Shown: one piece after another, positions 25,935 through 34,109 of the stretch
Numbering within the stretch: the first letter of the stretch is position 1
Layout: every line of letters begins with the position of its first letter
The notes under the pieces: generated by a model
The model's input: only the letters and a program-made list of their open reading frames with translations
Databases searched by the model: none
What the model was told of the DNA's origin: nothing
NCBI GenBank assembly: GCA_025655455.1
Contig: JAHXIV010000044.1
Location: 1 to 51,310, forward strand
Length of the DNA stretch: 51,310 nt
Direction: 5' to 3'
Source: a gamma proteobacterium symbiont of Taylorina sp.
GTDB taxonomy: Bacteria; Pseudomonadota; Gammaproteobacteria; GRL18
Program-made: the position numbers and the translations under genes

Positions 25935-27140
25935 ATGCCTCAAACCGGCCTTTCTGGCACTGAAGACATAGATACCTTATATAGTGGTGTTGTCTATTTA
26001 AAAAACACAGGAATTTCTCAAGCTTCCGGCGCCCTGCTTTGGACTGGCAAGCATATTATTACAGCAGCACATTTCATCGATGATATTAGTTCATTAGATC
26101 AACTGGAAATAGGTTTTAATACAGCAATTAATATTGATGATGTCGAGATTGCATCAGTTACAATTCATCCCGGGTGGGATAATGATCCGTCTAATTATAA
26201 TTTTGATATTGCAATTATTGAGTTGACTTCTGCAGTTGATACAGCTATTGAACGTTATCAGATATATCGCTATTTTGATGAGGTAAATTCTATTTTTACC
26301 CGGGTGGGCTATAGTTCTACTATTGATCCTGATACAGGTTTGATCATTAATCCTGATAAACAATTTCATTCCGGGCTTAATCAATATGATATTACGACGG
26401 ATCAGATTAATCCTTTGTTGGGTACGGATATACTTGAATATTATCAGCTGAGTTATGATTTTGATAATGGTAGTTATGAACATGATGCCTATGGTCGAAT
26501 TTTCGATATTAATGATCCAGGTACAGGTGCTGATGAAATATTTTCTAAGCATGGTGATTCAGGTGGTCCAGCTTTTATTGATAATAAAATAGCAGGTATT
26601 GCCAGTTATATTTTTCGTTATCAGGATAATGTTATTAATCCTGATATTACTGCTCAGGTTGATTCTAGTTATGGTGAATTGGCATCTGATTCTCGTTTGT
26701 CTAAAAATGCCGACTGGATTGATACTGTGGTTTTAGATAGGTATCATTTACCTGCTATTCCTGTCACTCCTGAAGAGGTTAATTTATATCCTGTTGAAGC
26801 AGATTTAGAAAATACAATTAATTATTTTTTGTTAGAAATTGAACAACCATTAACAGTAGAAAGTGGTGTTAGTTTTGAGACATTTGATGGTAGTGCTAAT
26901 GCTGGCAGCGATTATATATCTACTTCAGGGGTGGTAGTTATCCCTATCGGGGAATTATCAACTGTAATCAGTGTGGAAATTATAGCTGATCTCATCGTAG
27001 AAGCTGATGAGACTTTCGGGATAAGGGTTTTTCAGCCTTATGGTGGTATTTTTCCAGAAGGTGTTACTGAATTACTGGCAGAACATACTATTATTGATAA
27101 TGATGTTGTTCTTAATATATCCGTTGATATTATTGCCTGA
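25935..27140 (+). CDS. Trypsin-like serine protease with Calx-beta domain, probable type I secretion substrate
   Basis: The 401-residue product has a chymotrypsin-like domain (about 12-265). The catalytic triad is visible as His46 in ITAAHF, Asp91 in NFDIAIIEL and Ser209 in GDSGGPAF. A Calx-beta domain follows (about 300-395; FDGSANAGSDYISTSG and IVEADETFGIRVFQP). There is no N-terminal signal peptide, no cysteine and the composition is acidic, all usual for type I substrates. The last residues (DNDVVLNISVDIIA) are acidic then hydrophobic, like an uncleaved export signal. GGA lies 8 nt before the ATG. It is divergent from the exporter genes. It may trim surface proteins, but that is inference. 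Confidence 0.8.
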   Translation: MPQTGLSGTEDIDTLYSGVVYLKNTGISQASGALLWTGKHIITAAHFIDDISSLDQLEIGFNTAINIDDVEIASVTIHPGWDNDPSNYNFDIAIIELTSAVDTAIERYQIYRYFDEVNSIFTRVGYSSTIDPDTGLIINPDKQFHSGLNQYDITTDQINPLLGTDILEYYQLSYDFDNGSYEHDAYGRIFDINDPGTGADEIFSKHGDSGGPAFIDNKIAGIASYIFRYQDNVINPDITAQVDSSYGELASDSRLSKNADWIDTVVLDRYHLPAIPVTPEEVNLYPVEADLENTINYFLLEIEQPLTVESGVSFETFDGSANAGSDYISTSGVVVIPIGELSTVISVEIIADLIVEADETFGIRVFQPYGGIFPEGVTELLAEHTIIDNDVVLNISVDIIA

Positions 27141-27156
27141 CAAGGATAATTATTCA

Positions 27157-28251
27157 ATGAAAGTTGCAATTGTACATTATTGGCTGGTTGGTATGCGTGG
27201 TGGTGAAAAGGTACTTGAAGCATTATTAGATATTTATCCACAAGCGGATGTGTATAGTCATTTGGTTGATCATGCGCTTATTTCCAAGAAAATATCACAA
27301 CGTGTTAAAGCCTGTACTTTTATACAACAGTTACCCTGGGCCAGGCGATTATATCAATCTTATTTGCCTCTAATGCCTTATGCTTTAGAAGAATTGGATT
27401 TAAGTGATTATGATTTGGTTTTATCCAGTGAGTCCGGTCCGGCCAAAGGGGTAATTACATCACCGGATTGTCTACATATTTGTTATTGTCATAGCCCTAT
27501 GCGTTATGCCTGGGATATGTATCATCAGTATAAAAAATCGGCGGGAATACTCAAGAAACTATTGATGCCCTGGCTGATGCATCGAATTCGTTTATGGGAT
27601 CTGGCCTCTTCTTTCAGAGTTGATTTTTTTATTGCTAATTCACACTTTGTACAAAAACGGATTAAAAAAATTTATCGCCGTAATAGTCAGGTTATTTTTC
27701 CCCCTGTTAATACCCATGATTTTGTAATAAGTAATGAGATTGGTGATTATTATTTGATGGTTGGGCAATTGGTCGCCTATAAAAATACTTTGCTTGCTAT
27801 TGAGGCATTTAATATTAATAAAAAGAAATTGATCATTATTGGTCATGGTGCAGAGTTAAAAATGTTGCAAAAAAAAGCGCATGAAAATATTATTTTTCTT
27901 GGTACTCAACCATTCACCGAGATTAAAAAATATTATTCCCAATGCAAGGCTTTGATTTTCCCCGGCATAGAGGATTTTGGTCTGGTTCCAGTAGAGGCTA
28001 TGGCTTCTGGTCGCCCGGTCATTGCTTATAAAAAAGGGGGGGTATTGGATACTATCGAAAATAAAGTGAGTGGAGTATTTTTTGAACATGCCAATGTTGA
28101 GGCTTTAAATAATGCAATTAACTGGTATGAGGATCATACAGATCATTTTGATAGTATTAAAATAAAGCAACATAGTGAGCAGTTTGACAGCTCTATATTT
28201 AAACAACAAATAACTCAGTTTATTAGTAAAAAACTTTTATTAAATCCATAA
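27157..28251 (+). CDS. GT4-family glycosyltransferase
   Basis: The 364-residue product begins MKVAIVHYWLVGMRGGEKVLEAL, a start typical of GT4 enzymes next to sugar-phosphate transferases. CHSPMRYAWDMYHQY, YYLMVGQLVAYKNTLLAIEAF and PGIEDFGLVPVEAMASGRPVIAY follow, the last with the catalytic Glu pair. It probably adds the second sugar of a lipid-linked glycan. I set the start at the ATG at 27157 because AAGG lies 11 nt before it; a longer frame runs back into the protease gene. It lies 16 nt after the protease and 4 nt before the transferase gene. Confidence 0.85.
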   Translation: MKVAIVHYWLVGMRGGEKVLEALLDIYPQADVYSHLVDHALISKKISQRVKACTFIQQLPWARRLYQSYLPLMPYALEELDLSDYDLVLSSESGPAKGVITSPDCLHICYCHSPMRYAWDMYHQYKKSAGILKKLLMPWLMHRIRLWDLASSFRVDFFIANSHFVQKRIKKIYRRNSQVIFPPVNTHDFVISNEIGDYYLMVGQLVAYKNTLLAIEAFNINKKKLIIIGHGAELKMLQKKAHENIIFLGTQPFTEIKKYYSQCKALIFPGIEDFGLVPVEAMASGRPVIAYKKGGVLDTIENKVSGVFFEHANVEALNNAINWYEDHTDHFDSIKIKQHSEQFDSSIFKQQITQFISKKLLLNP

Positions 28252-28255
28252 TTAA

Positions 28256-29641
28256 ATGCAGAATATCTCTCTCAAAAAAGAATACAGTTCCTTTAGTCTT
28301 TTGTATCGTCTGTTTGACCTCGTTGTTTTAGTTTCTACATCTTTATTGGCTTATTTTCTGTATTTTGATTCATTAGACTTACCATTATGGTATCGAATAG
28401 GTATAGCGATAGCAGTGGCTCTTGCTACTTTTATTTTTTCTATTTTTTCTTTGCATAAAACCTGGCGTGGTAGTTTGTTGCGCCAGGAGTTTAGACAGGT
28501 AATTCTTGCCTGGATAAGTATTTTTTTGATTTTAAGCTTATTGGTTTTTATTACTAAAACCAATAATTATTTTTCTCGTGGCTGGTTTACTATCTGGTTT
28601 ATATCGGGGGTAACATTAGATTTAATGTTACGAGGAGTAATACGTAAATATTTAAGTTATATACGCAAAGAGGGAAAAAATCATCGTCCTATTATTATTG
28701 TTTCTGGTGATGGTAATATGGGTTTTAATATCTGCAATATACTTCAGCAGCAAAAATGGACAGGCTTAAAGGTTGTTGGCTATTTTAGTGATTATAAAAA
28801 ACCAACGGATAAAGACATTTTTTCAGCGGATTTGACAGCTTTAGTTAATTTTTTAAAGGATAATACGGTTTACCAGGTTTGGATTGCTATGCCATTATCA
28901 GCAGAAAATGAAGTAAAGAATATTTTACATAGTCTTCGTTTTTATAGTGGTGACATTAAGTATATTCCTGATTTTTATGGTTTTAATTTGATTAACCATT
29001 CATTTTCTGAGATTGCGGGTATTCCTATTATTAATATGAGTGAATCCCCTTTTAGTGATGGAACACACTTTCTTAAACGATTTCAGGATCTGAGTTTGTC
29101 TTGTTTTATTTTAATAATGATTTCACCCTTAATTATCATTATTTCATTGGCGATTAAATTAACTTCTATTGGCTCTGTTTTTTATAAACAGGAGCGAATA
29201 AGCTGGAATAACAAAAAGTTTATGATGCTAAAATTTAGAACAATGCCTATGGGGATTGAAAAGGAAAGCGGAGCAGTCTGGGCTAAAAAAAATGATGACA
29301 GAACAACAAAATTGGGTCGCTTTTTAAGAAGTAGTAGTTTAGATGAATTACCTCAGTTTTTAAATGTACTGATGGGGGATATGTCCATTGTAGGGCCTCG
29401 TCCTGAACGTCCTGTTTTTGTTGAACAATTTAAGCATGAAATACCTCAATATATGAAAAAACACATGGTTAAAGCCGGGATTACCGGGTGGGCGCAAGTG
29501 AATGGCTTACGAGGTAATACTGATTTACAAAAACGCATTGAATATGATATTTATTATATTGAGCATTGGTCTTTGTTGTTTGATGTGAAAATTATTATTT
29601 TGACTTTATTCAAGGGATTTATTAATAAAAATGCATATTAG
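28256..29641 (+). CDS. Polyprenyl-phosphate hexose-1-phosphate transferase (WcaJ/PssA-like)
   Basis: The 461-residue product has four N-terminal transmembrane helices, a CoA-binding-like middle domain (IIIVSGDGNMGFNI), a fifth hydrophobic segment, and the bacterial sugar transferase domain. In that domain KFRTMPMG, RSSSLDELPQFLNVLMGDMSIVGPRPE and AGITGWAQVNGLRGNT are the diagnostic motifs. These enzymes load the first sugar phosphate on undecaprenyl phosphate in the inner membrane and so start glycan synthesis. Which sugar is used cannot be read from sequence. It ends the plus-strand group that starts with the protease gene. Confidence 0.9.
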   Translation: MQNISLKKEYSSFSLLYRLFDLVVLVSTSLLAYFLYFDSLDLPLWYRIGIAIAVALATFIFSIFSLHKTWRGSLLRQEFRQVILAWISIFLILSLLVFITKTNNYFSRGWFTIWFISGVTLDLMLRGVIRKYLSYIRKEGKNHRPIIIVSGDGNMGFNICNILQQQKWTGLKVVGYFSDYKKPTDKDIFSADLTALVNFLKDNTVYQVWIAMPLSAENEVKNILHSLRFYSGDIKYIPDFYGFNLINHSFSEIAGIPIINMSESPFSDGTHFLKRFQDLSLSCFILIMISPLIIIISLAIKLTSIGSVFYKQERISWNNKKFMMLKFRTMPMGIEKESGAVWAKKNDDRTTKLGRFLRSSSLDELPQFLNVLMGDMSIVGPRPERPVFVEQFKHEIPQYMKKHMVKAGITGWAQVNGLRGNTDLQKRIEYDIYYIEHWSLLFDVKIIILTLFKGFINKNAY

Positions 29642-29907
29642 GTGAAGAAAGTCGTGAGTCGTAAGTAAGAATTTGCATCACACCAAAGATGAACCCTTGA
29701 AACAAGGCTACTTTATTGTTGAGCATAGTTGTGGGCGGGTATGCAATTGGATTATGATATGTGCTATGCCAGACGGGCAAGAACTGCTTAAAGCTGGAAA
29801 CAATTGAAAATATTATAATTTGTCCCTGAACCAGTCAGACACATGTGTTTAGAAAAAAATGGACTAAAAAGCAAATTCAATAGATAATACCAGACTATTT
29901 CTGAAGA
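29642..29907 (+). other. Noncoding region with a short open remnant
   Basis: A weak heptamer-like start (aaagtcgtgagtcgtaag) is followed by an open stretch of about 45 codons (about 29678-29812). Its translation includes KQGYFIVEHSCGRVCNWI and PDGQELLKAGNN. It has no start codon or ribosome site in a useful position and I do not recognise the family. It may be a gene fragment or chance. Nothing else is visible here. Confidence 0.3.
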
Positions 29908-29920
29908 CTCTTATCAAACA

Positions 29921-29986
29921 TGAATTTATCACCACCGTCTCTTTGCAGGAAAAAATGTTTGCAAAGCGACGGTGGTGAAAAATTCA
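29921..29986. repeat. Large hairpin between direct repeats, upstream of nadA
   Basis: The 27-base arms 29921-29947 and 29960-29986 are complementary at 25 positions around a 12-base loop. Copies of ctcttatcaaaca lie outside at 29908-29920 and 29998-30010. This fits a small palindromic insertion that duplicated its target, or a REP-like element. It moves the nadA leader away from its original upstream sequence. Confidence 0.7.
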
Positions 29987-30020
29987 TTGGCCGATGGCTC
30001 TTATCAAACACAAAATTCTT

Positions 30021-31076
30021 ATGAAAAACACATATATTTCAAGTCATTGGGAAGACTCTGTTCCAAGCACTTCTGCCATAGAAGAGAGTAAGCCTCTAAT
30101 TGATGAACAACAGGAAAAGCACCTGTTACAACGCATCAAAGCTCTGCTGTTAGAGCAAAATGCAGTACTGGTTGCCCATTATTATACCGATCCGATTCTA
30201 CAGCACTTAGCTGATGAAACAGGGGGCTGTGTTGCTGATTCTCTGGAAATGGCTCGTTTTGGTCAGGCAAGTTCAGCACAAAAAATTATTGTTGCCGGGG
30301 TTCGTTTTATGGGAGAAACAGCCAAAATACTATCTCCTGACAAGACCATCGTCATGCCTGATCTGGGTGCCACCTGTTCACTGGATCTGGGTTGCAAGGC
30401 AGCAGATTTTATTCCATTTTGTGATGCACATCCCAATCGGGTGGTAGTGGTTTATGCTAATACCAGCGCAGAGGTTAAAGCCCGGGCTGACTGGATTGTC
30501 ACATCAGGTATCGCAAGTCAGGTCATTGAACATCTGGCTGCTGAAGGAAAAAAGATTCTCTGGGCACCTGATCGTCATCTGGGCAAATACATTCAAAGTG
30601 TCACCAATGCAGATATGCTGCTGTGGCAGGCATCCTGTATCGTACATGATGAGTTCAAAGCCGATGCTCTAATGGCTCTTAAAACAAAACACCCTGATGC
30701 AAAAATTTTAGTCCATCCCGAGTCAGCTTATACCGTTGTAGAAATGGCCGATGTCGTTGGCTCCACCACACAATTAATTAACGCTGTCAAATCAATGGAT
30801 GCAGAAACATTTATTGTAGCAACTGATAATCGAATTTTTTACAAAATGCAGCAGGCTGCTCCAGATAAAACACTCATTGAAGCACCAACCGGCGGCGTAG
30901 GAGCCAGTTGCACCATGTGTGCCCATTGCTCCTGGATGGCCATGAACAGCCTGCAGGGAATACTGCATGTGTTAGAAAATAATGTCAACGAAATCAGCAT
31001 TGGAGAAAATATTCGGCTAAAAGCCTTTGCATCAACACAACGTTTATTAGACTTTGCCGCTTCTCTAAATAAATGA
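30021..31076 (+). CDS. nadA: Quinolinate synthase A
   Basis: The product condenses iminoaspartate with dihydroxyacetone phosphate to make quinolinate for NAD biosynthesis, using a [4Fe-4S] cluster. From the ATG at 30021 it has 351 residues. Cluster ligands expected from E. coli NadA are present: Cys119 (ATCSLDLGC), Cys206 ([13 protein letters not shown]) and Cys303 in the CTMCAHC motif. [20 protein letters not shown] is also conserved. An earlier ATG at 29994 would add nine codons, but they come from the direct repeat flanking the hairpin, so I prefer 30021. Neither start has a good ribosome site. The stop overlaps the next gene (ATGA). Confidence 0.93.
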   Translation: MKNTYISSHWEDSVPSTSAIEESKPLIDEQQEKHLLQRIKALLLEQNAVLVAHYYTDPILQHLADETGGCVADSLEMARFGQASSAQKIIVAGVRFMGETAKILSPDKTIVMPDLGATCSLDLGCKAADFIPFCDAHPNRVVVVYANTSAEVKARADWIVTSGIASQVIEHLAAEGKKILWAPDRHLGKYIQSVTNADMLLWQASCIVHDEFKADALMALKTKHPDAKILVHPESAYTVVEMADVVGSTTQLINAVKSMDAETFIVATDNRIFYKMQQAAPDKTLIEAPTGGVGASCTMCAHCSWMAMNSLQGILHVLENNVNEISIGENIRLKAFASTQRLLDFAASLNK

Positions 31077-32131
31077 ACAATCAAATATTTTCATCAAAAC
31101 AGGAATTTCGCCATTTGTTTGAACAGGGATTAACCCAATTACTCAAGCATGACAATCTGGGGGTTTTTATTCTTGTCCTGGCCAATGCTTGTTTTGATGA
31201 GCATGTCCACAACTATACCAATAAAAACTTATCAGAAAAATATCAGAAATTGGCAAAAAAATATCAATTTTTATTATCCGATGGTCAATTATTAACAGAG
31301 CCTGAAGATGATATTCTGGTCTTTCTAAAACTGATGGCAATGGGCTTTGACAAAGTCACTCAAACAGAATTTCGTCATACTGGACAATGGGAATTGCAAT
31401 TTAATCATATCCGTTCTTTACGGCCTGCCAGAAACAGTAAAAACCGCATTGAAGGAATCAAACTGGATTTTAATCCGGATGACTTCCACTTTAATAAACC
31501 TTTCTTACAAAAGGAATGTTTCTGGTCAGGTCAATTAAATCATAAGCATCTGGATATTTTTTATAATAAATTCCCTTTTGCTCGTTTTCATTCCCTTTTA
31601 GTACCCGATAGAGAGGCTTGTTTAGCACAATATCTTACACAAGAATATCATCAATACATTTGGCAAATAACAAAAGAGCTGGCAACAAATTTGCCCGGTA
31701 TTGGTATGGCTTATAATTCTTATGGTGCTTTTTCATCAGTCAATCATTTACACTTTCATTTATTTATTAAAGATCATCCACTGCCGGTTATGGATTCAGT
31801 CTGGATACACAATGGCGGAGAAAAGGCATATCCCATTCATTGTCAGGTTTTTGAATCACCGCAAGCAGCATGGCAATGGATTGATTTATTACATCAACAG
31901 AAAATTAGTTATAATTTAATATATCTACCAGGTAAAATTATCTGTCTGGCTCGTAAACATCAGGGCTGTTATAAAAATGCTTCATGGAGCAGCGGTTTTG
32001 CGTGGTATGAGGTGAGCGGTGGTTTTACCACCTTCAATCACACCCAATTTATGAGCCTGGATTGTCAGCAGCTTGGACAGGAATTATCTCATCTAAAGCT
32101 TGATATTGAGATAACAGGCACCACATCTTGA
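31073..32131 (+). CDS. HIT-superfamily nucleotide phosphorylase/hydrolase-like protein
   Basis: The 352-residue product carries the histidine-triad motif NHLHFHLF (Asn224, His225, His227, His229) preceded by [12 protein letters not shown]. This setting is seen in the Ap4A phosphorylase and GDP-sugar phosphorylase branch of the superfamily. Other parts, such as [15 protein letters not shown] and [11 protein letters not shown], resemble the same branch. The enzyme would act on a nucleotide or dinucleotide with a phosphate ester; the substrate is unknown. It overlaps nadA by 4 nt, so the two are made together, hinting at a role linked to NAD or nucleotide turnover. Confidence 0.65.
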   Translation: MNNQIFSSKQEFRHLFEQGLTQLLKHDNLGVFILVLANACFDEHVHNYTNKNLSEKYQKLAKKYQFLLSDGQLLTEPEDDILVFLKLMAMGFDKVTQTEFRHTGQWELQFNHIRSLRPARNSKNRIEGIKLDFNPDDFHFNKPFLQKECFWSGQLNHKHLDIFYNKFPFARFHSLLVPDREACLAQYLTQEYHQYIWQITKELATNLPGIGMAYNSYGAFSSVNHLHFHLFIKDHPLPVMDSVWIHNGGEKAYPIHCQVFESPQAAWQWIDLLHQQKISYNLIYLPGKIICLARKHQGCYKNASWSSGFAWYEVSGGFTTFNHTQFMSLDCQQLGQELSHLKLDIEITGTTS

Positions 32132-32170
32132 AGATTAATCCCCTAAAATCCTAACAGAGTGAAAAATATT

Positions 32171-32512
32171 ATGTCCAATAATTATGTCAGCGGTTCTATG
32201 CTGCGCAAGGTAAAAACAGCCGATCAATATATTGCTATGGTTAAAGATCTCAGAGAAGATATTTTTGACTTACGTGAGGCCATTGAATATGATCCGGATG
32301 AAATGGCTCGCGCATCCCTCATTATCGAACCCCTGGAGAAAATTATTAATGAACTCTACCATTCATTTGAAGATGGTAGTTATGAGTTTAAAGATGAAGA
32401 CCTGCCTTATATGAAAATTGTCCAGGAAAATAATTATACAGCTATTTTGCCCATGCTGCATTTACTTAAAGAAGTAAATCGTGTGCATAGGAATGGGCTG
32501 GATATTGACTAA
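32171..32512 (+). CDS. Conserved-looking acidic protein, function unknown
   Basis: The 113-residue product starts MSNNYVSGSMLRKVKTADQY and is strongly acidic and helical (REDIFDLREAIEYDPDEMAR). It has no signal peptide, membrane segment or cysteine. I chose the ATG at 32171; a GTG at 32159 would add four residues. GAGTG lies about 11 nt before the ATG. It overlaps the next gene by one base (TAATG), so the two form a pair. I do not recognise a domain. Confidence 0.6.
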   Translation: MSNNYVSGSMLRKVKTADQYIAMVKDLREDIFDLREAIEYDPDEMARASLIIEPLEKIINELYHSFEDGSYEFKDEDLPYMKIVQENNYTAILPMLHLLKEVNRVHRNGLDID

Positions 32513-32715
32513 TGGGTGATTCTGTAGGGAATATTCATTATTGTAGTCATTGCGGCAATGAAATAGAAGAAAATGCGGGCAGTTGCTCAATTTGCAATGC
32601 CCCTACACATTTCCACGGTAAAGACTGGCAGAAAAAGACTCCGAGAAAGTTTATTTATTTTTTTATTGGCCTGGTAATTTTTTGTTTTGCAGTGATGTTT
32701 ATTGCACCGCGCTAA
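32512..32715 (+). CDS. Small zinc-ribbon membrane protein
   Basis: The 67-residue product has a zinc-ribbon motif, two CxxC pairs (CSHCGNEIEENAGSCSIC), followed by a short basic stretch and one C-terminal transmembrane helix (FIYFFIGLVIFCFAVMF). The ribbon would face the cytoplasm. Its stop codon overlaps that of the convergent DUF2802 gene. Function is not known. Confidence 0.7.
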   Translation: MGDSVGNIHYCSHCGNEIEENAGSCSICNAPTHFHGKDWQKKTPRKFIYFFIGLVIFCFAVMFIAPR

Positions 32716-33134
32716 TCAGTTATATCCCCATGTACCATCATTAATAATTCAGCCTCTCCACGGGACATATCACAGGTTTCCATTAATTCATCAATGTTTG
32801 CCCCTTTCTGAGCCAGTGCAATTGCCTGAGTCATTGACTGAGACCCCTGATCTTTCAGATCAAATTCTTCCTGCCTGTCATCCAGCTCGCGTATCTGACC
32901 AGCCAGGAGATTAATTCTTTTACCAACCCCATAAGCTGCATTGGTCATTGTTTGTAATTCATGCGCCAGCTCCTTAAGCTGCTTTTGCTGCATGGCACAA
33001 TATTGCTTAACCTGTTTTAATTCGGAATTAGACTTATAGAAGGATTTACTAAGGGTGTTCACGTAATATGCAAGATATAAAAACAACACAAGTAAGATGA
33101 TGCTTGTAATAAGAATAAGAGTAGTTATATCCAT
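32712..33134 (-). CDS. DUF2802 protein at the end of the chemotaxis cluster
   Basis: The 140-residue product has one N-terminal transmembrane helix (4-26), a coiled coil (about 35-105) and a small C-terminal helix-turn-helix-like part (AQKGANIDELMETCDMSRGEAELLMMVHG). This is the DUF2802 layout. In Pseudomonas the orthologue occupies the same place, after the cheW genes (PA1465 position). Its role is unproven; its position suggests a link to flagella or chemotaxis. The stop codons of this gene and the zinc-ribbon gene share bases. Confidence 0.8.
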   Translation of the reverse strand: MDITTLILITSIILLVLFLYLAYYVNTLSKSFYKSNSELKQVKQYCAMQQKQLKELAHELQTMTNAAYGVGKRINLLAGQIRELDDRQEEFDLKDQGSQSMTQAIALAQKGANIDELMETCDMSRGEAELLMMVHGDITD

Positions 33135-33205
33135 TTGTTTTAGCGTTCAGAGTTCACGGTCATCATTCAGAAAAAGAAATAGTCCCTTAGTTCAGCTAAT
33201 AACTG

Positions 33206-33448
33206 TCAGACATATTCATCAATATGCATTACTCTAACATTTTTCTCATCACTATCCATATTCTTTTCTTGCTTATTTTTCAGTCCCTGTTCCTCAGAAT
33301 CAAGTGCTTCAGCATTTTCATCTTCCTCAGATGTCTGCTGTTGTTTTTGTTGCTGTTTTTGTTTTTTTTGATCACCGGGATAATGACGCTTTTCTCTAAC
33401 TAAGGGTGTCGGCGTAAGTGATGTAAGTGCTTGAATATCTCCTGACAT
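33206..33448 (-). CDS. Small glutamine/lysine-rich protein beside cheW, function unknown
   Basis: The 80-residue product has a low-complexity Q/K middle (KKQKQQQKQQQ) followed by a run of acidic residues, and ends VRVMHIDEYV. The start TSLTPTPLVREKRHYPGD is more complex and may be the functional end. It lies 19 nt after cheW in the same direction. Similar short disordered proteins sit in this place in related gene clusters, but I cannot name a function. Confidence 0.5.
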   Translation of the reverse strand: MSGDIQALTSLTPTPLVREKRHYPGDQKKQKQQQKQQQTSEEDENAEALDSEEQGLKNKQEKNMDSDEKNVRVMHIDEYV

Positions 33449-33467
33449 ATATCACCCCCAAAAAACA

Positions 33468-33950
33468 CTAAAAACCATCCATATCTGCCCATTCTTCATC
33501 GCTGAGAACTTTTTCAACTGCAACCAGAATCAATAATTCACCGTTTCTACTATGTACACCCTGAATATATTTTGAGCTGTCATCATTTCCGACATTTGGA
33601 GTTAACTCAATCTGGGATTGCAGAATATCTGCTACTTCAGCAATGCTGTCAACCAGCAGACCTACAATTTGATCCATTGTTTCAATAATTACAATTCTTG
33701 ATTCTTCACATAATTCAACTGAAGGAAGTCCGAAACGTGAGCGGGTATCCAGTACTGTGACCACATTACCACGCAGATTAATAATACCTAAAACATAAAC
33801 AGGCGCACCTGGTACCGGCGCTATTTCAATATTACGTAGAACTTCCCGAACCTGTGTGACATTGATACCATATTTTTCACCATCCAGTATAAATGTCACC
33901 CACTGTGTCATTGGATCATCATCTAAATCGTTCTCATAATCATAGTCCAT
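33468..33950 (-). CDS. cheW: Chemotaxis coupling protein CheW
   Basis: The 160-residue product is one CheW domain: TQWVTFILDGEKYGINVTQVREVLR, then APVPGAPVYVLGIINLRGNVVTVLDTRSRFGL, then SRIVIIETMDQIVGLLVDSIAEV. It couples receptors to CheA in polar arrays. I set the start at 33950 (MDYDYENDLD), as AGAGGG lies 7 nt before it; a longer frame has no ribosome site. The 159-nt gap to the next gene upstream suggests it may also have its own promoter. Confidence 0.92.
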   Translation of the reverse strand: MDYDYENDLDDDPMTQWVTFILDGEKYGINVTQVREVLRNIEIAPVPGAPVYVLGIINLRGNVVTVLDTRSRFGLPSVELCEESRIVIIETMDQIVGLLVDSIAEVADILQSQIELTPNVGNDDSSKYIQGVHSRNGELLILVAVEKVLSDEEWADMDGF

Positions 33951-34109
33951 GATTAGCCCTCTGCAGATCATTAATAGGTTATTGGCAGCAATGAAGTCAG
34001 CCAGATTGTAAATTTGTTTACTATCTTATAACAAGGTATCGGCTGATTATACTGTAAGTTTAATAAACAGTTCAGTATTTTGTATTATTTCTATCGCCAT
34101 CTAACAAAC

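Noticed and set aside
26154..26552. Minus-strand open frame opposite the protease gene
   Set aside because: It is the complement of a clearly coding plus-strand gene with an intact catalytic triad and has no ribosome site or known domain.
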